Assembly: GCF_004212635.1 (NCBI RefSeq)
Contig: NZ_PSRT01000050.1
Coordinates: 1 to 55,559 of the forward strand
Length of the DNA stretch: 55,559 nt
DNA from: Bradyrhizobium genosp. SA-3
GTDB lineage: Bacteria; Pseudomonadota; Alphaproteobacteria; Rhizobiales; Xanthobacteraceae
Reading direction: 5' to 3'
Made by a program: the position numbers and the translations under genes. Below the pieces are notes generated by a model that ran no database searches, was not told where the DNA came from, and was given only the letters and a program-made list of their open reading frames with translations. This document shows, piece by piece, positions 16,496-25,021 of this stretch (its first letter is position 1; each line of letters opens with the position of its first letter).

Positions 16496-17401
16496 ATGTC
16501 AAGCCTGCTCACGAACTCGTCCGCCATGACCGCGCTCCAGACCCTGCGGTCTGTCAGCTCGCAACTCTCCACCACGCAGACCCGGATCTCCACCGGCCAG
16601 CGCGTGGCCACCGCGTCCGACAACGCCGCCTACTGGTCGATCGCGACCTCGATGCGCGCCGACAACGCCGCGCTCTCCGCCGTCTCCGACTCGCTCGGTC
16701 TGTCGGCCGCGACCGTCGACACCGAATATACCGCTCTAAACAAGGTTCTCGGTGACAGCAACTCGGGCCTGACCAAGCTCCAGTCGCTGCTGGTCGAAGC
16801 CAAGACCGCCGGTATCGATCGCAGCAAGATCCAGTCGGAAATCACCCAGATCCAGCAGGACATGAAGAACGTGGCCAGCGCGGCGACGTTCAACGGCGTC
16901 AACTGGCTGAGCACCACGGCCACCACGCCGGCGACCGTCAATCTCGTGTCGTCGTTCTCGCGCGTCGCCTCCACGCCGACCACCGGCTCGATCACCGTCA
17001 CCGTCGCCAACTACTCGCTCTACACCTCGACCACGAGCGGCATCCTGGACACGGTGAGCGGTACCGCGTCGGTCGACACCATCAACATCGGTGCACTGAC
17101 CGACTCGGCGGCTGACCAGACCACGCTCGATGGCTACATCGCGCAGGTCACCGCGGCGATCGGCACGGTCTCCTCGGGTGCCGCCAACCTCGGCGCCATC
17201 AAGAACCGCATCTCGAACAACTCGGAGTTCGTGAAGTCGCTGATGGATTCGGTTGATCGCGGTATCGGCCAGCTCGTCGACGCCGACATGAACCAGGAGT
17301 CCACCCGCCTGGCAGCCCTCCAGGTCCAGCAGCAGCTCGGCGTTCAGGCGCTCTCGATCGCCAACAACAACAGCCAGAGCATCCTGTCGCTGTTCCGCTA
17401 A
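16496..17401 (+). CDS. lafA1: Lateral flagellin LafA1
   Basis: A 301-residue flagellin, the filament subunit. The N-terminal D0/D1 region (MTALQTLRSVSSQLSTTQTR, ISTGQRVATASDN) and C-terminal D1/D0 region (LGVQALSIANNNSQSILSLF) are typical, with only a short central part. This size fits the lateral (thin-filament) flagellins of Bradyrhizobium rather than the larger polar ones. It is monocistronic, has its own promoter-like box and structured leader, and is followed by a strong terminator. It differs from the next flagellin by scattered substitutions. Confidence 0.96.
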   Translation: MSSLLTNSSAMTALQTLRSVSSQLSTTQTRISTGQRVATASDNAAYWSIATSMRADNAALSAVSDSLGLSAATVDTEYTALNKVLGDSNSGLTKLQSLLVEAKTAGIDRSKIQSEITQIQQDMKNVASAATFNGVNWLSTTATTPATVNLVSSFSRVASTPTTGSITVTVANYSLYTSTTSGILDTVSGTASVDTINIGALTDSAADQTTLDGYIAQVTAAIGTVSSGAANLGAIKNRISNNSEFVKSLMDSVDRGIGQLVDADMNQESTRLAALQVQQQLGVQALSIANNNSQSILSLFR

Positions 17402-17420
17402 GCGTCAAGACAGTCCGGGG

Positions 17421-17453
17421 AGGGCCGCGCTTCTCGCGAAGCGCGGCCCTTTC
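17421..17453 (+). terminator. lafA1: Rho-independent terminator after lafA1
   Basis: A perfect 13-bp stem: AGGGCCGCGCTTC (17421-17433), loop TCGC, GAAGCGCGGCCCT (17438-17450), followed by TTCGTTT. It lies 20 bases after the lafA1 stop and separates the two flagellin transcripts. Confidence 0.85.
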
Positions 17454-17516
17454 GTTTGCGTGGCGGTGCGCACGCCACGATTTCGGCTTCCTGTTGCGGT
17501 CAGATCACAGGGCCGC

Positions 17517-17543
17517 AAGCCTCGCACAAGCTTAGCTGGCTAG
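17517..17543 (+). promoter_or_regulatory. Flagellar promoter-like box, flagellin 2
   Basis: AAGCCT (17517-17522), 5 bases, AAGCTT (17528-17533), 6 bases, CTAG (17540-17543). It ends 127 bases before the ATG, as in lafA1. The spacing equals that of the motA and flgB copies. Confidence 0.55.
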
Positions 17544-17586
17544 TCTCGCCGCTACGACGGATTGGGTTCACGCGCATTTCCGCATC

Positions 17587-17670
17587 CCAAAGGCATGATG
17601 CCGCCCTGTCGTACCGGTGCAAGCCCGGTATGTCCCCAAAATCCAATCTGCTTTCAAAGGGACATCAAAG
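17587..17670 (+). ncRNA. Structured flagellin mRNA leader, copy 2
   Basis: The same leader as before lafA1. Stems are GGCA/TGCC (17592-17595 and 17599-17602), TACCGG/CCGGTA (17612-17617 and 17625-17630, 7-base loop) and ATGTCCC/GGGACAT (17630-17636 and 17659-17665). The Shine-Dalgarno lies within GGGACAT, 8 bases before the ATG. The sequence between the arms of the last stem is unrelated to copy 1 and 5 bases shorter, which points to selection on the pairing. Confidence 0.65.
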
Positions 17671-18582
17671 ATGGCTTCCAGCCTGCTTACCAACTCCGCT
17701 GCAATGACTGCGCTCCAGACCCTCCGGAATGTCAGCGCCAGCCTGCAGACGACCGAAAACCGGATCTCGACCGGCCAGCGCGTCGCGACCGCTTCGGACA
17801 ACTCGGCCTATTGGTCGATCGCGACTTCGATGCGCGCCGACAACGCCGCGCTCTCCGCCGTCTCGGACTCGCTCGGTCTGTCGGCTGCGACCGTCGACAC
17901 CGAATACACCGCTCTGAACAAGGTCATCGGCGACAGCAACTCCGGCCTCACCAAGCTCCAGGCGCTGCTGGTCGAAGCCAAGACCGCCGGCATCGACCGC
18001 ACCAAGATCCAGGCCGAAATCACCCAGATCCAGCAGGACATGAAGAACGTCGCCAACGCGGCGACGTTCAACGGCGTGAACTGGCTGAGCACCACCGCTA
18101 CCACCCCGGCGACGGTGAACCTGGTGTCGTCGTTCTCGCGCGTCGGCGGCACGCCCACGATCAACACCATCACGGTGACGGTTGCCAACTACTCGCTCTA
18201 CACCTCGACCACGGCCGGCATCCTGGACACGGTGAGCGGCACCGCATCGGTCGACACGATCAGCATCGCTGCGCTGACCGACTCGGCGACCGACCAGACC
18301 ACGCTCGACGGCTACATCGCGCAGGTCACCGCCGCGATCAACACCGTCAGCCAGTCCGCCGCCAACCTCGGCGCCATCAAGAACCGCATCTCGAACAACA
18401 CGGAGTTCGTGAAGTCGCTGATGGACTCGGTGGATCGCGGTATCGGCCAGCTCGTCGACGCCGACATGAACGCAGAATCGACCCGCCTCCAGGCGCTCCA
18501 GACCCAGCAGCAGCTCGGCGTTCAGGCGCTCTCGATCGCCAACCAGAACAGCCAGAGCATCCTGTCGCTGTTCCGCAGCTAA
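17671..18582 (+). CDS. lafA2: Lateral flagellin LafA2
   Basis: A 303-residue flagellin, close to LafA1 over its whole length (for example both contain RADNAALSAVSDSLGLSAA). The N-terminus is MASSLLTNSAAMTALQTLRN and the C-terminus ALSIANQNSQSILSLFRS. The ATG at 17671 follows the conserved leader and ribosome site; a GTG at 17617 in frame lies within the leader hairpin and is rejected. Two co-oriented flagellins of this size are the known lateral filament pair of Bradyrhizobium. Confidence 0.96.
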   Translation: MASSLLTNSAAMTALQTLRNVSASLQTTENRISTGQRVATASDNSAYWSIATSMRADNAALSAVSDSLGLSAATVDTEYTALNKVIGDSNSGLTKLQALLVEAKTAGIDRTKIQAEITQIQQDMKNVANAATFNGVNWLSTTATTPATVNLVSSFSRVGGTPTINTITVTVANYSLYTSTTAGILDTVSGTASVDTISIAALTDSATDQTTLDGYIAQVTAAINTVSQSAANLGAIKNRISNNTEFVKSLMDSVDRGIGQLVDADMNAESTRLQALQTQQQLGVQALSIANQNSQSILSLFRS

Positions 18583-18600
18583 GCGGCGCTTTCGAAAACG

Positions 18601-18624
18601 ACCGTGCTCCCCGCGGAGCACGGT
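18601..18624 (+). terminator. lafA2: Probable terminator hairpin after lafA2
   Basis: ACCGTGCTCC (18601-18610), loop CCGC, GGAGCACGGT (18615-18624): a perfect 10-bp stem 18 bases after the stop. It is followed by CCCCGCC rather than a T run, so intrinsic termination is less certain than after lafA1. Confidence 0.6.
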
Positions 18625-18818
18625 CCCCGCCGAGATCGGCGGACGTGACGGCACAAGGCGTGCCCGAAATCGACCATCCGACGTCAGATTTCATGTGACA
18701 TGTCGCGGCCGCTCGGGCGGCAATGCGTCCGGCCGTCAATTGCCGATGTCGATTGCGCTACCGAATTTGTAAAATTGCAACGCCTCGCCAGCGAACCGAC
18801 ACATTCGCGCCCGCGCGC

Positions 18819-18845
18819 AACCTTCAGACAAGGTTGGCAGCGGAG
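18819..18845 (+). promoter_or_regulatory. Flagellar promoter-like box, fliF operon
   Basis: AACCTT (18819-18824), CAGAC, AAGGTT (18830-18835), then GGAG at 18842-18845 in the CTAG slot. The two hexamers are a perfect dyad (CAACCTT with AAGGTTG). It ends 32 bases before the chosen fliF ATG, the same distance as for flgB and flgE. Confidence 0.5.
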
Positions 18846-18877
18846 TGTCTCATACGTTCGCATTGGTACGAGGTCAT

Positions 18878-20503
18878 ATGCTGCTCAGTCGTGCGCAGGT
18901 ACAGCAACTGCTCAACAATCTGCTGGAGCTTGGGCCACGACGCCTGATGGCCTTGGGGCTGATCGGCTTTGCCGTTCTCGTCACCGTCGTCGGCGGTGCC
19001 TACTATCTGAGCCGGCCTGAATTCGAGACGCTCTATACCGGCCTCACCCGCGAAGACGTGACGCGTATGGGCGCCGCGCTGCGCGAGCAGAACATCGCCT
19101 TCGACGTCAATACGGCCGGCGACGCCGTCTCGGTGCGCCCGAGCCAAACCATGCAGGCGCGGATGCTGCTTGCCGAGAAGGGCCTGCCGACCAGTGCCAA
19201 TTCCGGCTACGAGCTGTTCGACAAGATCGGCTCGCTCGGCCTGACCTCGTTCATGCAGGAGGTCACCAAGCTGCGGGCGCTGGAAGGCGAGATTGCGCGC
19301 ACGGTGCAGCTGATGAAGGGCGTGAAGGCCGCGCGAGTGCATATCGTCATGCCCGTACGCGGCTCGTTCCGCGCGACGCAGCAGCCGCCCTCGGCATCGG
19401 TCGTGCTGCGCACCGACGGCGCGATCGAGGCGCGCACGGCGCAATCGATCCGTCATCTCGTCGCGGCCGCCATTCCCGGCATGAGTCGCGACAAGGTGAC
19501 AGTGCTGGACGCCGACGGCTCCATGCTGCTCGCCGAAGAGGATGAGGCCAGCGCCGCGCCGACCAAGATGGCAAGCCTCCAGAAGACGGTCGGTGGCATG
19601 GTGCAGGAGAACATCCGCAAGGCGCTGACGCTTTATCTGGGTCTCGACAATTTCGAGGTGAGCGTCGCACCGCAGCTCTCTACCGACAAGCGGCAGATCA
19701 ACGAGACCGTCTACGATCCCGAGAGCCGCGCCGAGCGTTCGGTGCGGAACGTGCGCGAGAAAGAGTCTTCGCAGAACGCGGACCGGTCGACGCCGACCAC
19801 GGTGCAGCAGAACCTGCCCGATCAGCAGGTGAACGCCGGCGGCAGCAAGAACTCCAGCGAGGACAAGACCCGCCGCGAGGACGTCACCAATTTCGAAGTG
19901 TCGTCCAAGACCACGACGACGGTGAGCGACGGCTATTCGGTCAAGAAGCTCTTCATCGCGGTCCTGGTCAATCGCGCGCGCCTCGTCGCCGATCTCGGCG
20001 ACAAGAGCAACCAGGCCATCATCGACAGCAAGCTCGCCGAGATCAGTCAGCTCGCGGCCACCGCCGGCGGACTGGACAAGCAGCGCGGCGACCAGATCCA
20101 GGTGACGGCCGTCGACTTCATTGAGGGCTCGCGCGAGCTGGCGCCGGTGCCGCCGATCAGTTTCGTCGAGATGATCAACAAGCAGCTCGGCAGCGTCATC
20201 AACGCGGTGACCATCCTCGCCGTTGCCTCGATGCTGGTCTGGTTCGGGCTTCGGCCGGCGGTCAACGGTATTCTCAGCCATCGCGCCGAACAGGAGCAGA
20301 CCGAGGCAGCGGAGGCCGCCGCCCTCGAGGCCGCGGCCCTTGCATTGCCTGACAGCGAGGAGGCCGAGCTCAACCTCGTCGAAGATCTCGAAGGCAAGAT
20401 GCAGCGAACGCCGCAAAAGCGGCTGGAGCAGATCGTCCGGCTCGATCAGATGCAGGCGGCCGCGATCCTTAAAGACTGGATGCGACGCGAGGAGGCGGCA
20501 TGA
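18878..20503 (+). CDS. fliF: MS-ring protein FliF
   Basis: A 541-residue inner-membrane ring protein on which the flagellum is built. Membrane helix 1 (LMALGLIGFAVLVTVVGG) is near residues 24-41, the YscJ/FliF domain follows (YTGLTREDVTRMGAALREQ, LLAEKGLPTSANSGYELFD), and helix 2 (VINAVTILAVASMLVWFGL) precedes the cytoplasmic FliG-binding tail. The ATG at 18878 (MLLSRAQVQQLL) has GAGG a few bases upstream and fits the promoter register; the earlier GTG at 18845 does not. It overlaps the next gene by 4 bases. Confidence 0.95.
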   Translation: MLLSRAQVQQLLNNLLELGPRRLMALGLIGFAVLVTVVGGAYYLSRPEFETLYTGLTREDVTRMGAALREQNIAFDVNTAGDAVSVRPSQTMQARMLLAEKGLPTSANSGYELFDKIGSLGLTSFMQEVTKLRALEGEIARTVQLMKGVKAARVHIVMPVRGSFRATQQPPSASVVLRTDGAIEARTAQSIRHLVAAAIPGMSRDKVTVLDADGSMLLAEEDEASAAPTKMASLQKTVGGMVQENIRKALTLYLGLDNFEVSVAPQLSTDKRQINETVYDPESRAERSVRNVREKESSQNADRSTPTTVQQNLPDQQVNAGGSKNSSEDKTRREDVTNFEVSSKTTTTVSDGYSVKKLFIAVLVNRARLVADLGDKSNQAIIDSKLAEISQLAATAGGLDKQRGDQIQVTAVDFIEGSRELAPVPPISFVEMINKQLGSVINAVTILAVASMLVWFGLRPAVNGILSHRAEQEQTEAAEAAALEAAALALPDSEEAELNLVEDLEGKMQRTPQKRLEQIVRLDQMQAAAILKDWMRREEAA

Positions 20504-21198
20504 ACGCAGCAATCGGAAAGCTCCTGACGCAGTTCGACGCGAACGGCCGGGCCAAATCGCCGCCGCCTCCGCCGCCCAAGATCCAGGACGTGCTGACAAG
20601 GCCGAGGGAGGTTCGGCGCGAGCCGCAACCTCAGCCTCAGCCGCAGCCACAGACCCACTCGCAGCAGCAGCTTCAGCCGCCGTCCCCGGCACCGGAAGCC
20701 CCGCCGGTCAACCTTCTCGACGATGCCTATCGGCGCGGCCATGCGGCCGGCGTCGCGGAAGGCGAGGCCAGGCTTGCGGAGGAACGTGTCCGCAGCGCGA
20801 TCCGGCTCGGCGAGGAGCGGGCCAAGTGGTCCGACCAGCAGGCGGCCACCATCGTCAATGGCTTCGAGACGGCTTGCCGCGAGATCGAGACCAATATCGC
20901 GAGCTCGGTTGCGCGGATATTGCTGCCGTTCCTCACGGAGGCGGTCCGCGACAAGGCGATCGAATCGCTGGTCGAGCAGATCGCGGCGTTGACCGGCAAT
21001 TCGCCGGTGCCGGTGTTCAAGGTCACCGGCCCGAGCGAGTTGCTGAACCTGGTGAAGGCGCAGCTCGATAAGGCCCGGCGGACGGGCATCGCTTATGAGG
21101 CCGCCGACACCTTCGAGGTCCGCGTCGTGGCCGACCAGACCGTGATCGAGACCCAGATATCGGCCTGGAGCGAGCACCTGAAAGAGGCGCGCCGGTAG
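20500..21198 (+). CDS. fliH: FliH-like flagellar protein
   Basis: A 232-residue soluble protein. A proline stretch and a PQ repeat (about residues 42-52) precede a coiled coil with repeated small residues (AYRRGHAAGVAEGEARLAEE) and a C-terminal globular part. The glycine-spaced helix and place next to fliF suggest FliH, the partner of the ATPase FliI, although fliI itself is in another operon. Sequence support is moderate: FliH proteins are very divergent. The PQ repeat is coded by a CAG/CCG-rich tract around 20621-20690. Confidence 0.65.
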   Translation: MNAAIGKLLTQFDANGRAKSPPPPPPKIQDVLTRPREVRREPQPQPQPQPQTHSQQQLQPPSPAPEAPPVNLLDDAYRRGHAAGVAEGEARLAEERVRSAIRLGEERAKWSDQQAATIVNGFETACREIETNIASSVARILLPFLTEAVRDKAIESLVEQIAALTGNSPVPVFKVTGPSELLNLVKAQLDKARRTGIAYEAADTFEVRVVADQTVIETQISAWSEHLKEARR

Positions 21199-21204
21199 TC
21201 CGCC

Positions 21205-22515
21205 ATGAATGAAGTCAAGCCAGAGCTCGTGATCATCCGCCGGCGGAGCGCCTTCGCCGACGAGCCGCATCATGGTGGAGTCTGGAAGATCGCCTATGCG
21301 GACTTCATGACCGCGATGATGGCGTTCTTCCTGGTCATGTGGCTGCTCAACGCGCTCAACCAGGACCAGAAGCAGGTGGTGGCGAGCTATTTCAATCCGA
21401 TCAAGCTCGCGGAGAATGCGCCTGCTCCGAAGGGCTTGAAGGACCTCTCCAAGAAGGAGCCATCGTCGTTCGAAGGCCAGGACGGCAGGCGTAAGCCGGC
21501 GGGGCCGAACGAAGAACGTCGTGGCGACTCGCCGACGGCGGAGAAGCCGGCCTCCTACGAAGAGAAGGTCCTGTTCCGCGATCCCTATGCGACGCTTGCC
21601 GAGATCGCCAACAGCGCGAACCAGGCCTCGGGCCAGCGGCGCGCCGGCGCCCTGACGTCCGCCGAAGAGGACGGCCTCAAGGGCGGCGACGCTTACCGCG
21701 ATCCCTTCGATCCCGGTTATTGGAAGCTGGCGCCGCAGGTGTCGACGGACGCGGATCGCATCATCGAGAGCGAGCCGAAGCCGAATGCCTCCGCGCGCGA
21801 TGCGTCCGGCGCGGGTCAGGGCGAGCCGCAGGCGCGCCGCGCCAAGCTGGATGATGCCGGCGGAAGCGTTGCGCCGAACGCAGATAGCCCGTCCGCAAGC
21901 CTGTCGCCCCTGTTGCCGCTGGGGCCTGCGCCATCGCAATCTTCGCGCGAGGGCAGCGCCCAAGCGACCGTTCAGGCCAATGCCGCCGCGCAGGCACGTC
22001 CCAACGATACGACGAAGGACTCCGAGCCGCGCGATGCGGCGCAAACGCAGCAGCCGACCGTCAAGCAGCTTCAGTCTGCGATCGCGGACGCGCTGTCGGA
22101 CGTCAAGGCCGGTGCGGGACCGGCGGCCGAGGTTCGTCAGGTCGAGGAAGGCCTTCTGATCAGCCTGACCGACGATGCGAGCTTCGGCATGTTCGCGGTC
22201 GGCTCGGCGGAGCCGCGGCCCGAACTCGTCCGCGTCATCGACAAGATCGGCCCGCTGCTGACGAAGCGGCCCGGCATCATCATCGTCCGCGGTCACACCG
22301 ACAATCGGCCGTACAAGTCGGAGACCTACGACAATTGGCGGCTGTCGACCGCCCGTGCGCAAATGGCCTATTACATGCTGGTCCGCTCCGGCGTCGATGC
22401 GCAGCGGATCGAGCATGTCGAAGGTTACGCCGACCGGCGGCCGAAACTGCCGAACGATCCGGCGGCCGCGCAGAATCGCCGGATCGAGATCCTGATCCGG
22501 GAGAAGCGCCCTTGA
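21205..22515 (+). CDS. motB: Flagellar motor protein MotB
   Basis: A 436-residue stator subunit. The single membrane helix (IAYADFMTAMMAFFLVMWLL) carries the proton-binding Asp33. A long acidic/Pro/Ala-rich linker follows, and the OmpA-like peptidoglycan-binding domain fills about residues 316-436 (VRGHTDNRPY, NRRIEILI). It is longer than E. coli MotB because of the linker, as in other rhizobia where MotC is present. Asp33 in an ADFMTAMMAFF context fits proton rather than sodium use, but this is not decisive. It overlaps motC. Confidence 0.94.
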   Translation: MNEVKPELVIIRRRSAFADEPHHGGVWKIAYADFMTAMMAFFLVMWLLNALNQDQKQVVASYFNPIKLAENAPAPKGLKDLSKKEPSSFEGQDGRRKPAGPNEERRGDSPTAEKPASYEEKVLFRDPYATLAEIANSANQASGQRRAGALTSAEEDGLKGGDAYRDPFDPGYWKLAPQVSTDADRIIESEPKPNASARDASGAGQGEPQARRAKLDDAGGSVAPNADSPSASLSPLLPLGPAPSQSSREGSAQATVQANAAAQARPNDTTKDSEPRDAAQTQQPTVKQLQSAIADALSDVKAGAGPAAEVRQVEEGLLISLTDDASFGMFAVGSAEPRPELVRVIDKIGPLLTKRPGIIIVRGHTDNRPYKSETYDNWRLSTARAQMAYYMLVRSGVDAQRIEHVEGYADRRPKLPNDPAAAQNRRIEILIREKRP

Positions 22516-23702
22516 TCTGGCCGCTCCTCCGCACCGCCTTGCTGCTGCTGCCGTTCACGGTGGCAGGGGCATTGGCCGAGCCTGCGCCGACCCCGGTATC
22601 GACATCGGGGGAGCCGTATGAACTCGTGCGCGCATTGCAGGCTGTGCAGGACGGCATCGCCAATGGTGACACCGCGGCGCATGGCAGCCACATCGCGCTG
22701 ATCCGTCAGGTCGGCGAGAAATTTCTCGCCGCCGACGCGGGCGTGTGGAGCAATCCGCGGAACGGCCAGGCCGTCGTCATCTATCTGCTCAGCGGCGGCG
22801 CGCCGCAGATTGTGCGCAAGTTGCCGCGCGAGAAGCTGAACGTCGACGAACGACTGTTCAATGGTGCGCTGGCCTATGTCGAGGGCCGCCAGGACGAAGC
22901 GCGCGAGCTGCTCAAGGACGTCAGGCCGCGCACGCTTCCGTCGGGCCTGGGCGGGCAGGTCGCGCTGGTTCAGGGCGCGTTGTTCGCACGTGCCGAGGCC
23001 TCGCTCGCGATCGAGCGCCTCGACGACGCGCGCCTGCTCCTGCCCGGAACGCTCGTGGAGGAGGCGGCGCTGCGGCGCGAGATCCTGCTGGTTGGGCAGG
23101 CCGAGGAATTCGAGAAGTTCGAGTTCCTGACGCTGGCCTATATCCGCCACTACCGCAACTCGATCTATGCCGGCGATTTCTGGCAGCGCTTCTCCATGGG
23201 CCTGACGCAATCCAGCCTCGCGCTCGACGAGCGCCGCTTTGCGCGGATCACGGCCCTGCTGGAGCAGATCGATCGCGCGAGCCGCCTCAAGCTCTATCTC
23301 GTGATCGCGCGCGCGGCGATGCTGCGCGGACAGCTGGCCGTGAGCCGGCTCGCCGGCGAGCGTGCGCTGACGCTCAGCGCTGATGCATCAGCGGACCGCG
23401 AACGTGCGCATTTCTTCCGTGGCGTCTCGCGGACGCTCACCGACGAGTATGACGGCGGTCTCGCCGAGCTGAAGGCACTCGACCGCTCGAAGCTGCCCGA
23501 GCGCGACGTTCCCCTTCTGAATGCGACGGTGCAGCTCGCGCTCGACGTCCGCAAGCCGTTCGCCGCCGGATCCGCGGCCGCAGCCGACAAGCCTCCGGCA
23601 ACGCCGGCGCGCCTCGACCTCGCGTCATCGACCGCGGCCATCGCGCGGGCGCAGAAACAGCTCGGCGAACTTGAACTCCTCACCAGGGATCGCCGTCCAT
23701 GA
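22512..23702 (+). CDS. motC: Periplasmic motility protein MotC
   Basis: A 396-residue exported protein of a rhizobial family required for rotation, thought to act on MotB in the periplasm. The signal peptide is MIWPLLRTALLLLPFTVAGA with cleavage near ALA. The body is helical and TPR-like (FLTLAYIRHYRNSIYAGDFW, LYLVIARAAMLRGQLAVSRL). The TTG start overlaps the motB stop as TTGA and has GGGAGAAG 6-7 bases before it; no ATG fits at this point. It overlaps fliK by 4 bases. Confidence 0.88.
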   Translation: MIWPLLRTALLLLPFTVAGALAEPAPTPVSTSGEPYELVRALQAVQDGIANGDTAAHGSHIALIRQVGEKFLAADAGVWSNPRNGQAVVIYLLSGGAPQIVRKLPREKLNVDERLFNGALAYVEGRQDEARELLKDVRPRTLPSGLGGQVALVQGALFARAEASLAIERLDDARLLLPGTLVEEAALRREILLVGQAEEFEKFEFLTLAYIRHYRNSIYAGDFWQRFSMGLTQSSLALDERRFARITALLEQIDRASRLKLYLVIARAAMLRGQLAVSRLAGERALTLSADASADRERAHFFRGVSRTLTDEYDGGLAELKALDRSKLPERDVPLLNATVQLALDVRKPFAAGSAAAADKPPATPARLDLASSTAAIARAQKQLGELELLTRDRRP

Positions 23703-25021
23703 CCAAGCTCAGCGGAACCTCCGGACAACCATTCTCGGGCCTCGCCGAAAGCCTCAACATGCGCAGCACGTCGCGCTCCGGCAAGACCGCAGGAGCGAAG
23801 TCGTCGGCAGACTCGTCGTTCAACGATCTGCTCCACACCGTCTCCAACCTCGCCAAGCGCGCGCTCGACGATCAGGGCAGCGACACGAGCGCGAAAACCG
23901 GAACACTGCACACGCGTCTGACGCACCCGATCGGGAAAGACACGGCGAAGGACGAGGCGACGTCCGACCGCATCTCAGCGGCTGACGAGCCCGAGTCCAG
24001 TCACAAGACCGGCGACCGGAAGATCGACGAATTGCCGGGGGCGGAAGATTCGGTCGACTCGACCGCAAAGGCGGACGTTTCGAATCGGCCGAGCATCCCC
24101 GCGATCGTCGGACAGGAGCTCGCCGCTGTGCCGGCCGCGAAGCCGCAGCCGGCGGCGGTTGACAAGAAAGACGTGTCCGCGCGCGACGAGCGCATGTCCC
24201 CGAAGCGAGAGGTTCAGGCTGCGGGCATGGCGAAGGTCGCGACAGCCGAGTCCGCGTCGTCCGCTCTCGCTTCGGCTGGCACGCGTTCTCAGGATGCAGC
24301 GCCCCCGGCCGCACAGCAGAGCAGCGAGACATCGCCAAAGGCAATGCCGGCGGCACCCGGCTTCGAGGCCGTCACGGCCAATGTGGAACGCGCCATCAAA
24401 GCCTCGGCACGGGATGCATTGCCCGAGGCGACCAAGGTCACCGTGGTGCAGCAGGAGACCCATCTGCCGCCGGCGCAGTTCAACGCGCCGCAACAGGTCG
24501 CCAACGCGGTTGTCGCCGAGCTGAAGGAATCCCCGACGACCTCTGCGGCCGCCGATCCCGCAGCGTCCCAGACCAACGCGCCGGATCAGCCGCTCAAGAT
24601 CCTGACCATCAATCTGGAGCCGCCGGCGCTCGGCAACGTCACCGTGCGCCTGCGTCTCGTCGGCGCCGAAGTGTCCGTCCACCTCGCGGCCGAACGCAAG
24701 GACACCAGCCAGATGCTGGACCAGCAGCGCGACTCGATCCGCGATCTCATGCAGTCGGCGGGTTATGTCGCTGACGTCGCGCCGGTCCAGCACGGCTCGC
24801 TGGATGGATTCCAGAGCGGCTCCGGCCAGTCGCAGCCGCAGCTTTCGAGCCAGCAGCAGCCGCCATCGCAGTCGCAAGGCTCGTTCGGTGGCGCCAGCAC
24901 GTCGTCGGGGCAGTCTGACGGCGACGCGAAGCAGGCCCGGCAGGAGCGCCAGCCCAATCAGGAGACGCGTCATGACCAGGACGTGGCGCCGCAGACTCGT
25001 CGCGGCCCTGTTTATCTGTAA
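23699..25021 (+). CDS. fliK: Flagellar hook-length control protein FliK (rhizobial MotD)
   Basis: A 440-residue secreted ruler-type protein. The first 280 residues are low-complexity Ala/Ser/Lys/Pro, as expected. The hook-length C-terminal domain is near 290-375 (LKILTINLEPPALGNVTVRL, then DTSQMLDQQRDSIRDLMQSA), followed by a Q/S-rich tail. The equivalent Sinorhizobium gene was first called motD and lies in the same place after motC. Its last 50 bases also code for the start of the next gene. Confidence 0.88.
   Translation: MTKLSGTSGQPFSGLAESLNMRSTSRSGKTAGAKSSADSSFNDLLHTVSNLAKRALDDQGSDTSAKTGTLHTRLTHPIGKDTAKDEATSDRISAADEPESSHKTGDRKIDELPGAEDSVDSTAKADVSNRPSIPAIVGQELAAVPAAKPQPAAVDKKDVSARDERMSPKREVQAAGMAKVATAESASSALASAGTRSQDAAPPAAQQSSETSPKAMPAAPGFEAVTANVERAIKASARDALPEATKVTVVQQETHLPPAQFNAPQQVANAVVAELKESPTTSAAADPAASQTNAPDQPLKILTINLEPPALGNVTVRLRLVGAEVSVHLAAERKDTSQMLDQQRDSIRDLMQSAGYVADVAPVQHGSLDGFQSGSGQSQPQLSSQQQPPSQSQGSFGGASTSSGQSDGDAKQARQERQPNQETRHDQDVAPQTRRGPVYL

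Larger units (their letters stand above)
18583..18877. other. Intergenic region between lafA2 and fliF
   Basis: About 295 bases without a gene. It holds the hairpin after lafA2 (18601-18624) and, at the far end, the promoter-like box of fliF. An open frame from 18845 that extends fliF upstream has no ribosome site and overlaps that box. Confidence 0.6.

Noticed and set aside
17617..17670. GTG at 17617 as start of flagellin 2
   Set aside because: It lies inside the leader hairpin; the ATG at 17671 has the ribosome site and matches flagellin N-termini.
18824..22416. Large minus-strand open frames over fliF, motB and neighbours
   Set aside because: These are shadows of GC-rich genes; their composition is dominated by Arg, Leu, Asp and His with no domain.
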